Assembly: GCA_029204225.1 (NCBI GenBank) | Contig: CM055108.1 | Location: 5,001 to 69,000, forward strand | Source: Diphasiastrum complanatum | Taxonomy: Eukaryota > Streptophyta > Lycopodiopsida > Lycopodiales > Lycopodiaceae | Direction of reading: 5' to 3' | DNA length: 64,000 nt | Shown: positions 1-7,809 of the stretch, in pieces | How the letters are laid out: each line of letters opens with the position of its first letter | Position numbering within the stretch: position 1 is the first letter of the stretch | Position numbers and translations under genes: made by a program | The notes under the pieces: model-generated | Told to the model about the DNA's origin: nothing | The model's input: the letters and a program-made list of their open reading frames with translations, nothing else | The model's database searches: none

Positions 1-53
1 TAAACCCTAAACCCTAAACCCTAAACCCTAAACCCTAAACCCTAAACCCTAAA
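1..53 (+). repeat. Terminal telomere repeat (CCCTAAA)n
   Basis: About seven and a half perfect CCCTAAA units start at the first base, which is the plant-type telomere read from the chromosome end inward. The tract runs without a break into Penelope-like element sequence. Bases 42-53 can be assigned either to the telomere or to the element, because the element contains the same motif. The tract is short, so the real telomere was probably cut by the contig end. Confidence 0.95.
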
Positions 54-170
54 CTCTCGGACGCATTCCTGAAAGATCCGCAGTTATCGACACTTTTCGG
101 ACGGCCTATCATCTGTTGGCTCCGGGCTCGTAACTTACAGGGTTACTTGGTTCACAGTAGATTTCACTGA
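42..170 (+). pseudogene. 3' remnant of PLE ORF2 in the truncated outermost copy
   Basis: These bases equal 4797-4925 of the next copy and encode the last residues of ORF2, ending in the same stop codon. Everything upstream in the element has been replaced by telomere repeats. The break lies where ORF2 itself contains CCTAAACCCTAAA, encoding a Leu-Asn-Pro-Lys stretch near residues 578-581. Telomere addition, or recombination seeded at this motif, is the simplest explanation. Confidence 0.85.
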
Positions 171-183
171 TGTACTTCCTCAC

Positions 184-602
184 CCTCGGAGCATTGGCTC
201 GAGGTTTTACTATGTATTGTTCACCCTTCGAAGCATTTGCTCAGGGTTTTACTCTTTTCATTGTAATCTTCACCCCTTGAAGCATTAGCTCGGGGTTTTA
301 CTGCTTTTTCAGGTAGTTTAGCTATTTTTGCCCCATGCCTATTTTTAGCAGTTTTTTCTGCATCATCGGCATTGGTTGGTACTGCTAGTCTTAGAAAAAA
401 TTTGAAAAAATTAGCTATTTCTGCAGTTTGTGCTTCTCATGCTCCGTCGGCTACATTCGACCTAACGGTTATTTCCGTCGGTCACTTTTTAAGCCCAAAC
501 GGTCATTTTTAGCCCTACTTGCACTTTAGCCTACTAGCACTTTAGCCCTACCTGCACTTTAGCCTACTAGCACTTTGGACCCTTGGAAGCATATGCTCAG
601 GG
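184..602 (+). repeat. Four iterated stem-loops in the PLE pseudo-LTR
   Basis: Stem-loops at 184-204, 224-246, 273-295 and 580-602 share the plan CCYY-N4-AGCATNNGCTC-RGGG, with both outer (CCCT/AGGG type) and inner (AGC/GCT) pairing. Outer pairs differ between copies (CCTC/GAGG, CCCT/AGGG, CCCC/GGGG) while pairing is kept, which suggests selection on RNA structure. The first begins about 14 bases after the ORF2 stop. The same set recurs at 4939-5357 and 9682-10100. Function is unknown; a binding site for the element's own protein or a 3' processing signal are possibilities. Confidence 0.6.
511..576 (+). repeat. 33-bp direct repeat, two copies
   Basis: The 33-bp unit beginning AGCCCTACTTGCACTTTAGC at 511 is repeated at 544 with a single difference. 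Each unit also contains two related halves built on TNGCACTTTAGCC. It lies just upstream of the fourth stem-loop and the TATA box and recurs in the other two pseudo-LTRs. It could be a promoter element; no function can be read from it. Confidence 0.7.
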
Positions 603-621
603 ATTATTCCATTTCTTCTAG

Positions 622-628
622 TATAAAA
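622..628 (+). promoter_or_regulatory. TATA box of the PLE promoter
   Basis: TATAAAA lies about 80 bases upstream of the hammerhead ribozyme and about 430 upstream of ORF1. Transcription would be expected to start roughly 30 bases downstream, near 655, placing the ribozyme close to the transcript's 5' end. Identical boxes lie at 5377 and 10120. The start site is inferred. Confidence 0.55.
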
Positions 629-704
629 GCCATACCTTGGCTCACTTTTGCTCTCACTTGTAGTTAGTACTTTTGGAGAGTGTGGGGTCTGTCCACCTCT
701 TCCT

Positions 705-752
705 TAGCGCCACTGATGAGCTCTCACGAGCGAAACTAGTCTGGCTTTGCTA
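705..752 (+). ncRNA. Hammerhead ribozyme (type I, minimal stem III), copy 1
   Basis: All conserved core parts are present. Stem I is TAGC + GCCA (705-712) pairing with TGGC and GCTA (742-745, 749-752) around a TTT bulge. The core CTGATGA is at 713-719. Stem II is GCTC/GAGC (720-723, 728-731) with loop TCAC. GAAA is at 732-735. A four-base stem III segment CTAG (736-739) is followed by TC, so self-cleavage is predicted after C741. A very short, palindromic stem III is typical of PLE hammerheads, which often act best as dimers. Activity is predicted, not shown. Confidence 0.9.
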
Positions 753-798
753 TTGATCAGTACTTTCCCTTCATTTGTGTGCAAAAGTGTCTCTTCTA

Positions 799-910
<112 letters not shown>

Positions 911-1056
911 CTTCCTCTCACTCGCTTTACATGTGATTAAGATCCGTTATGATCCGTCTCTCTTTAGTTTACTACTCTGATTCGTTCATTGTATCGTTTA
1001 TCTTCTTCTCTACTGCTACATATTTCTCTTAGTTGCTTAACCCTATTCGTGTCTTT

Positions 1057-3066
1057 ATGATAGCTAGCGAAGAAGATTCTGTGAGACCCCGGAAGCGTTC
1101 GAGAACTCCCTCTTCAGCTATGGAAGAAGCTCCTGATTTCTGGCAACAACAACAGATCATTTTGTATGCTCAAGCTCGTGCTGCCGGTATGCTGCTTTCC
1201 GAGGAAGAAATGGCTAATGCTACTGCTGCTTCTACCTCTGATCATCCTCAGCCATCGCTGCCCGCTCTGAGCACCTCTTTTCAGGGATTCATCGCTCCTC
1301 CGCCCCCGGATCAGGCCGCCTTTGCCGCCTTATCGCCTGCTCAGGATGCGCCTCCCCTGCAAAACCCTGCGCAGCTTCTTCTTGCTGCTGCGCAGGTCCT
1401 TCCGCCGCCCTCTGCTGCTGCGCAGCAGTCCGCTGCCGCTTGCTACCCCTCCTCGCTCCAGCTCGCTGCCTCCTCCTCCTCGCTCCAGCTCGCTGCCGCC
1501 GCGTTCCAGCCTGCCGCCGCGCTGCAAGCTGCTGCGCAGCAGCATTTTCTCAGTGCTGCGCAGCAGCAGTCCGTACAGCAGTCCGTACAGACTGCTGCTG
1601 CGCAGCAGTCTGCTGCTGCTGCTGCCGCTGCCCCTGATCCCGCTGCCAGCTCCGCTGCCTTCGCTGCCACAGCCGCTGGTTTGCCGCAGCCCGACGCCGC
1701 CGTACCGTCGCCATTCGCTGCCACCGTACCGCCACCACCGTCCGCTGCCGCTCTTGCCGCTTTACAGCAACTACTGCAACAAAACCCCTCTCTGTTACAG
1801 CAGCTCGCTCCTCTTTTTGCTTCGCCGCAAGTTTTTTCCGCTCCATCTTCTTCCAATCCCGCTGTCAATCCCGCTTCTTTGCCATCTCTGCAATTGCCTA
1901 AGAACCAGTTTCTTCAAGAATTGGAGCATCCGTCCTTTTCTTCTGCAATTCAATCCATTCTGAAAGATTCAATGGCCACCTATAAGCGGGATTTCCGTAA
2001 ATACCACAGCCTTCATGCTTCCATTGAAAAGCTTAAGAGCCAACTTGTCGCCGGTGAAACGCCTCATTCTTGCCGCATTGCTTTCCCAAAGCTGCAGGGT
2101 TCCGATTTTCATCAAGAGGCTTTAGAATCAAAAGTTCGGGATTTGACTCTAAAATTCCGCAACGGTCTTCACCTTGCTCTCCTTGAGGTAAAAGAAAAAG
2201 ATCTTTTGAGTATCAAAAGCATTTTGGATTCGGCCACGGAAACTCTCAGACTTCGTCTTTTGGAAGTAAAAACTAAGTCTTGCCCTCCCGTTGACCCTTT
2301 ACTCTCTCATTTTGGCTCTTCCACCTTTTCTTTGGCCCTTGAGTCTCTCCTTCAAGATGCCATGAATGCCTGGGATTTCTTTGTCTATACTCTCCATTCC
2401 GATTTTGCCATTTCTTCTGCTGTTCAAGAAAATGCTTTGAAAGATAGAAACCTTGCCCGTGATGAAGCCATGACTGAAGCACAATCCATCCCCTCTGATG
2501 TTGGTGTTTCCGAGCTCGTTAAAAAAGCTACCCTCTCTGTCAAGCAAGACCTTCTTAAAGAGTTAAAAGTGGAGATCAACAGACTTTTAGGCAAGCCCCA
2601 AAGCTCTTCTCCCACTCCTATCCTTAAGAATCGAGGCCGCTCTACGACTCCTCCTTCTTCACGTCGCAAGCCTTCTCCTAGCCCTTCTCGTCAGGGAAAC
2701 GGGCCTCGCAGGAATGGGACTGCTCCCACCCCTTCCGCTGCATTGCATTCATCTTCCCGGAGCACCTTAGGCCCCCTTTTACCTCTTCCTGGTTCTCTCA
2801 AAACCAAGACACCCTCTCCTCAAAAGAGAGTTTCCTGGTCAAACCAAATTTCGAGGCAAGAGCAAGGTCAAAATCAAAATCGAATGGCAAATCAAAGAAG
2901 ACAAGGAAATCAAAGAAGGCAAGGAAATCAAAGAAAGCAAGAAAATCAAAGGCAGAACACTCAGAGATTTCAGTACAGTGGCAAGGGACAAAATCCAGCT
3001 TCACCAAGGAACCGTTCTCCAGTCATGAAGGGCACCGTTCTCGGAAGCTCTTCTGGTGGCCCTTGA
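1057..3066 (+). CDS. PLE ORF1 protein, copy 1 (low-complexity, basic C-terminus)
   Basis: A 669-residue protein, counted from the first ATG (1057); an upstream in-frame TTG at 1033 is ignored. Residues about 10-20 are a basic patch (RPRKRSR). Residues about 70-290 are dominated by Ala, Gln, Pro and Ser. Residues about 290-510 are charged and probably helical. The last 150 are Ser/Pro/Arg-rich with tandem NQRRQG-type repeats near 615-645, suiting RNA binding. I see no zinc knuckle or known enzyme domain. An ORF1 upstream of the RT occurs in several PLE lineages and is usually taken as a nucleic-acid-binding partner; that role is inferred here. The stop codon overlaps the ORF2 start in TGATG (3064-3068), which suggests coupled translation. 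The copy at 5800-7809 is almost identical. Confidence 0.8.
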   Translation: MIASEEDSVRPRKRSRTPSSAMEEAPDFWQQQQIILYAQARAAGMLLSEEEMANATAASTSDHPQPSLPALSTSFQGFIAPPPPDQAAFAALSPAQDAPPLQNPAQLLLAAAQVLPPPSAAAQQSAAACYPSSLQLAASSSSLQLAAAAFQPAAALQAAAQQHFLSAAQQQSVQQSVQTAAAQQSAAAAAAAPDPAASSAAFAATAAGLPQPDAAVPSPFAATVPPPPSAAALAALQQLLQQNPSLLQQLAPLFASPQVFSAPSSSNPAVNPASLPSLQLPKNQFLQELEHPSFSSAIQSILKDSMATYKRDFRKYHSLHASIEKLKSQLVAGETPHSCRIAFPKLQGSDFHQEALESKVRDLTLKFRNGLHLALLEVKEKDLLSIKSILDSATETLRLRLLEVKTKSCPPVDPLLSHFGSSTFSLALESLLQDAMNAWDFFVYTLHSDFAISSAVQENALKDRNLARDEAMTEAQSIPSDVGVSELVKKATLSVKQDLLKELKVEINRLLGKPQSSSPTPILKNRGRSTTPPSSRRKPSPSPSRQGNGPRRNGTAPTPSAALHSSSRSTLGPLLPLPGSLKTKTPSPQKRVSWSNQISRQEQGQNQNRMANQRRQGNQRRQGNQRKQENQRQNTQRFQYSGKGQNPASPRNRSPVMKGTVLGSSSGGP

Positions 3067-4925
3067 TGGATCGACATGGCTATGCAGTCTTTCTCTTTGG
3101 GAGGTTCTCGACGTTCCAGGTGGATCACAGAATCACCAATACTGCTATTCATAACCTGGCTCATCGCACTCTTTCCTTCCATGAGAGGAAGCTTCTCAGT
3201 TATGGTCTCGGGTTTATTCCTCACCCCTCTCCTCCTTCTCATGACTCTGTTCTTTCTGCTTTTGATTCGTTTGCTCGTACTTTACGCTTGTCTTTTCATT
3301 TTAGAAACAGTGTGGATTCTACTCCTCTTTTTCGTATTCCTAACCTTTCCTGGAGTAATTTCGACCTAAACCCTGAACTTGAGAGTATTATTTCTAGGGG
3401 TCGTGATATTATCCTTTCTCGCCTTTCTGCTGTCTCCAGAAACTCTTTTTCTCCTTTTCTTCATGGTAGGCTTATGCTAGCTCTTCGCTCGCTTCGTTCT
3501 GATGAGTCTATTGTCATTAAACCTGCTGATAAGAATTTAGGGGTTACCATTCTCTCCAGATCTTGGTATGTTTCTGAAGCATATAGGCATCTTCACGATA
3601 CCTCAGTTTATCTCTCTGTTCCGCACATCCCTTGGTCTTACTTATGGAGTTTACTTGAATCTTTAGTTGTTCCTGCTCATGCTTTAGGCACTATTGATTC
3701 TGCTACTCTTAAGTTTATCCTTTTTGTGCCTGCTACTGGTTTTCGTGCCTGCTTATTTTATCTTCTTCCGAAGGTTCATAAGCCCGTTTTGGTGGGTCGT
3801 CCTATTTGCTCTAGCATTGGTTACATTTTTGAGCATGCGTCCAGATGGCTTCATTATCAGCTACTTCCTATTCTTTTGTCGGAGACTAATCACCTTGTGG
3901 ATTCTCGTGCTCTTCTGAGAGACTTATCTTCTAGGCAGTTTAGTCAGGACATTCTGCTGTTTTCATTTGACATCGAATCTCTGTATCCGAGTATTCCTAC
4001 TCAGGAGGGTCTTCGACGTCTTCAGTCTATGATTGCTGGCAGGCTTTCCTCTGTTCCTTTGGAAAGACTTGTTCTCAATCTTGCCTCTTTAGTCCTTGAG
4101 CATAACTACATTCAGTTTGATGCAGATTTTTGGCTTCAGGTCAGAGGTACAGCTATGGGTACCAGCTTTGCAGTTGTCTACGCTTGTCTCTTCCTTTGCA
4201 GTTTGGAGCATGATTTGGCAGTTTCTTCGACCCCTTCCTCCTGGCCTATCTACTTCAGGCGCTTCATCGACGATGGTTTTGGTATCTGGCAGGGTTCTCG
4301 CACTTCTCTTGAGCATTGGCTCTCTAGGTATGATTCCTTGGTGGACTCCATTCATATACACTGGCAGATTTCGGACTTCAGTATAGATATCCTCGACATT
4401 TGTTTTTCGAAGGATGCTGCTTTTCGCTCTTCTGGTATCCTTTCTTCCAGTTGTCATCAGAAGAGCCTTAACAGGTATCAGTATTTACCTTGGTCTTCCT
4501 GCCACCCGCGTCACCAGAAGCGTGCTTTCATTCTTGGCGAGCTTCAGCGTTATATTCTCAGAGAAAGTACCTTGGATGGGTTTCTTGCTCTTCGACACAG
4601 CTTTTATCAGCGCTTGCGTGCTCGTGGCTATCCCAGAGCATTCATCCTGCTTTGCTTTGCTGCTGCTGCTTCATACAGTGATAGATCTACTCTTCTCGAT
4701 GCATGTCTTCCTGGTCCTCCTAGAGTTCGGCGGGCCCCCCTGGTGCTGAAGCTTGAGCACTCTCCTTTTACTCAGGCTCTAAACCTTGGGGCATTCCTAA
4801 ACCCTAAACTCTCGGACGCATTCCTGAAAGATCCGCAGTTATCGACACTTTTCGGACGGCCTATCATCTGTTGGCTCCGGGCTCGTAACTTACAGGGTTA
4901 CTTGGTTCACAGTAGATTTCACTGA
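3066..4925 (+). CDS. PLE reverse transcriptase (endonuclease-deficient), copy 1
   Basis: A 619-residue protein starting at the ATG that overlaps the ORF1 stop. PLE hallmarks appear in order: an N-terminal NLAHRTLSFHERKLL block (30-44), KPADKNLG (152-159), LPKVHKP (234-240) and RPICSSIG (245-252). Then come RT motif A, FDIESLYPSIP (301-311, Asp302), motif B, RGTAMGTSF (360-368), and motif C, IDD (401-403). A thumb region follows with KRAFILGE (485-492) and RGYP (520-523). All three catalytic aspartates are present. The protein ends soon after the RT with no GIY-YIG or other nuclease, as in Athena/Coprina-type PLEs that extend telomeric 3' ends. The reading frame is open, so the copy may be active. 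Residues 578-581 are encoded by a telomere-like DNA motif used at the outer junction. Confidence 0.93.
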   Translation: MDRHGYAVFLFGRFSTFQVDHRITNTAIHNLAHRTLSFHERKLLSYGLGFIPHPSPPSHDSVLSAFDSFARTLRLSFHFRNSVDSTPLFRIPNLSWSNFDLNPELESIISRGRDIILSRLSAVSRNSFSPFLHGRLMLALRSLRSDESIVIKPADKNLGVTILSRSWYVSEAYRHLHDTSVYLSVPHIPWSYLWSLLESLVVPAHALGTIDSATLKFILFVPATGFRACLFYLLPKVHKPVLVGRPICSSIGYIFEHASRWLHYQLLPILLSETNHLVDSRALLRDLSSRQFSQDILLFSFDIESLYPSIPTQEGLRRLQSMIAGRLSSVPLERLVLNLASLVLEHNYIQFDADFWLQVRGTAMGTSFAVVYACLFLCSLEHDLAVSSTPSSWPIYFRRFIDDGFGIWQGSRTSLEHWLSRYDSLVDSIHIHWQISDFSIDILDICFSKDAAFRSSGILSSSCHQKSLNRYQYLPWSSCHPRHQKRAFILGELQRYILRESTLDGFLALRHSFYQRLRARGYPRAFILLCFAAAASYSDRSTLLDACLPGPPRVRRAPLVLKLEHSPFTQALNLGAFLNPKLSDAFLKDPQLSTLFGRPIICWLRARNLQGYLVHSRFH

Positions 4926-5376
4926 TGTACTTCCTCACCCTCGGAGCATTGGCTCGAGGTTTTACTATGTATTGTTCACCCTTCGAAGCATTTGCTCAGG
5001 GTTTTACTCTTTTCATTGTAATCTTCACCCCTTGAAGCATTAGCTCGGGGTTTTACTGCTTTTTCAGGTAGTTTAGCTATTTTTGCCCCATGCCTATTTT
5101 TAGCAGTTTTTTCTGCATCATCGGCATTGGTTGGTACTGCTAGTCTTAGAAAAAATTTGAAAAAATTAGCTATTTCTGCAGTTTGTGCTTCTCATGCTCC
5201 GTCGGCTACATTCGACCTAACGGTTATTTCCGTCGGTCACTTTTTAAGCCCAAACGGTCATTTTTAGCCCTACTTGCACTTTAGCCTACTAGCACTTTAG
5301 CCCTACCTGCACTTTAGCCTACTAGCACTTTGGACCCTTGGAAGCATATGCTCAGGGATTATTCCATTTCTTCTAG

Positions 5377-5383
5377 TATAAAA
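5377..5383 (+). promoter_or_regulatory. TATA box of PLE copy 2
   Basis: TATAAAA in the same context as 622-628, 83 bases before the second ribozyme; it would drive the inner coding unit. Confidence 0.5.
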
Positions 5384-5459
5384 GCCATACCTTGGCTCAC
5401 TTTTGCTCTCACTTGTAGTTAGTACTTTTGGAGAGTGTGGGGTCTGTCCACCTCTTCCT

Positions 5460-5507
5460 TAGCGCCACTGATGAGCTCTCACGAGCGAAACTAGTCTGGC
5501 TTTGCTA
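5460..5507 (+). ncRNA. Hammerhead ribozyme, copy 2
   Basis: Sequence identical to the 705-752 ribozyme, with cleavage predicted after C5496. Cleavage at 741 and 5496 would release a 4755-nt RNA holding one ORF1, one ORF2 and one full pseudo-LTR, which equals the unit length of the array. Confidence 0.9.
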
Positions 5508-5553
5508 TTGATCAGTACTTTCCCTTCATTTGTGTGCAAAAGTGTCTCTTCTA

Positions 5554-5653
<100 letters not shown>

Positions 5654-5799
5654 CTTCCTCTCACTCGCTTTACATGTGATTAAGATCCGTTATGATCCGT
5701 CTCTCTTTAGTTTACTACTCTGATTCGTTCATTGTATCGTTTATCTTCTTCTCTACTGCTACATATTTCTCTTAGTTGCTTAACCCTATTCGTGTCTTT

Positions 5800-7809
5800 A
5801 TGATAGCTAGCGAAGAAGATTCTGTGAGACCCCGGAAGCGTTCGAGAACTCCCTCTTCAGCTATGGAAGAAGCTCCTGATTTCTGGCAACAACAACAGAT
5901 CATTTTGTATGCTCAAGCTCGTGCTGCCGGTATGCTGCTTTCCGAGGAAGAAATGGCTAATGCTGCTGCTGCTTCTACCTCTGATCATCCTCAGCCATCG
6001 CTGCCCGCTCTGAGCACCTCTTTTCAGGGATTCATCGCTCCTCCGCCCCCGGATCAGGCCGCCTTTGCCGCCTTATCGCCTGCTCAGGATGCGCCTCCCC
6101 TGCAAAACCCTGCGCAGCTTCTTCTTGCTGCTGCGCAGGTCCTTCCGCCGCCCTCTGCTGCTGCGCAGCAGTCCGCTGCCGCTTGCTACCCCTCCTCGCT
6201 CCAGCTCGCTGCCTCCTCCTCCTCGCTCCAGCTCGCTGCCGCCGCGTTCCAGCCTGCCGCCGCGCTGCAAGCTGCTGCGCAGCAGCATTTTCTCAGTGCT
6301 GCGCAGCAGCAGTCCGTACAGCAGTCCGTACAGACTGCTGCTGCGCAGCAGTCTGCTGCTGCTGCTGCCGCTGCCCCTGATCCCGCTGCCAGCTCCGCTG
6401 CCTTCGCTGCCACAGCCGCTGGTTTGCCGCAGCCCGACGCCGCCGTACCGTCGCCATTCGCTGCCACCGTACCGCCACCACCGTCCGCTGCCGCTCTTGC
6501 CGCTTTACAGCAACTACTGCAACAAAACCCCTCTCTGTTACAGCAGCTCGCTCCTCTTTTTGCTTCGCCGCAAGTTTTTTCCGCTCCATCTTCTTCCAAT
6601 CCCGCTGTCAATCCCGCTTCTTTGCCATCTCTGCAATTGCCTAAGAACCAGTTTCTTCAAGAATTGGAGCATCCGTCCTTTTCTTCTGCAATTCAATCCA
6701 TTCTGAAAGATTCAATGGCCACCTATAAGCGGGATTTCCGTAAATACCACAGCCTTCATGCTTCCATTGAAAAGCTTAAGAGCCAACTTGTCGCCGGTGA
6801 AACGCCTCATTCTTGCCGCATTGCTTTCCCAAAGCTGCAGGGTTCCGATTTTCATCAAGAGGCTTTAGAATCAAAAGTTCGGGATTTGACTCTAAAATTC
6901 CGCAACGGTCTTCACCTTGCTCTCCTTGAGGTAAAAGAAAAAGATCTTTTGAGTATCAAAAGCATTTTGGATTCGGCCACGGAAACTCTCAGACTTCGTC
7001 TTTTGGAAGTAAAAACTAAGTCTTGCCCTCCCGTTGACCCTTTACTCTCTCATTTTGGCTCTTCCACCTTTTCTTTGGCCCTTGAGTCTCTCCTTCAAGA
7101 TGCCATGAATGCCTGGGATTTCTTTGTCTATACTCTCCATTCCGATTTTGCCATTTCTTCTGCTGTTCAAGAAAATGCTTTGAAAGATAGAAACCTTGCC
7201 CGTGATGAAGCCATGACTGAAGCACAATCCATCCCCTCTGATGTTGGTGTTTCCGAGCTCGTTAAAAAAGCTACCCTCTCTGTCAAGCAAGACCTTCTTA
7301 AAGAGTTAAAAGTGGAGATCAACAGACTTTTAGGCAAGCCCCAAAGCTCTTCTCCCACTCCTATCCTTAAGAATCGAGGCCGCTCTACGACTCCTCCTTC
7401 TTCACGTCGCAAGCCTTCTCCTAGCCCTTCTCGTCAGGGAAACGGGCCTCGCAGGAATGGGACTGCTCCCACCCCTTCCGCTGCATTGCATTCATCTTCC
7501 CGGAGCACCTTAGGCCCCCTTTTACCTCTTCCTGGTTCTCTCAAAACCAAGACACCCTCTCCTCAAAAGAGAGTTTCCTGGTCAAACCAAATTTCGAGGC
7601 AAGAGCAAGGTCAAAATCAAAATCGAATGGCAAATCAAAGAAGACAAGGAAATCAAAGAAGGCAAGGAAATCAAAGAAAGCAAGAAAATCAAAGGCAGAA
7701 CACTCAGAGATTTCAGTACAGTGGCAAGGGACAAAATCCAGCTTCACCAAGGAACCGTTCTCCAGTCATGAAGGGCACCGTTCTCGGAAGCTCTTCTGGT
7801 GGCCCTTGA
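5800..7809 (+). CDS. PLE ORF1 protein, copy 2
   Basis: A 669-residue protein matching the ORF1 at 1057-3066. The one difference I noticed is Ala in place of Thr in the segment after MANA, about residue 55. Domain plan, basic NQRRQG-repeat tail and stop/start overlap with ORF2 (7807-7811) are the same. Near-identity over the whole 4.7-kb unit argues for very recent amplification, or for homogenisation between copies. Confidence 0.8.
   Translation: MIASEEDSVRPRKRSRTPSSAMEEAPDFWQQQQIILYAQARAAGMLLSEEEMANAAAASTSDHPQPSLPALSTSFQGFIAPPPPDQAAFAALSPAQDAPPLQNPAQLLLAAAQVLPPPSAAAQQSAAACYPSSLQLAASSSSLQLAAAAFQPAAALQAAAQQHFLSAAQQQSVQQSVQTAAAQQSAAAAAAAPDPAASSAAFAATAAGLPQPDAAVPSPFAATVPPPPSAAALAALQQLLQQNPSLLQQLAPLFASPQVFSAPSSSNPAVNPASLPSLQLPKNQFLQELEHPSFSSAIQSILKDSMATYKRDFRKYHSLHASIEKLKSQLVAGETPHSCRIAFPKLQGSDFHQEALESKVRDLTLKFRNGLHLALLEVKEKDLLSIKSILDSATETLRLRLLEVKTKSCPPVDPLLSHFGSSTFSLALESLLQDAMNAWDFFVYTLHSDFAISSAVQENALKDRNLARDEAMTEAQSIPSDVGVSELVKKATLSVKQDLLKELKVEINRLLGKPQSSSPTPILKNRGRSTTPPSSRRKPSPSPSRQGNGPRRNGTAPTPSAALHSSSRSTLGPLLPLPGSLKTKTPSPQKRVSWSNQISRQEQGQNQNRMANQRRQGNQRRQGNQRKQENQRQNTQRFQYSGKGQNPASPRNRSPVMKGTVLGSSSGGP

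Noticed and set aside
184-602. A CRISPR-like array
   Set aside because: Repeats are short, unevenly spaced (40, 49 and 307 bp), lie in a eukaryotic retroelement and differ by paired changes.
1322-1963. Alternative-frame and antisense frames across ORF1, some over 140 codons
   Set aside because: They are shadows of GC-rich, low-complexity ORF1 codons; ORF1 itself has the element-wide context and the coupled ORF2 start.
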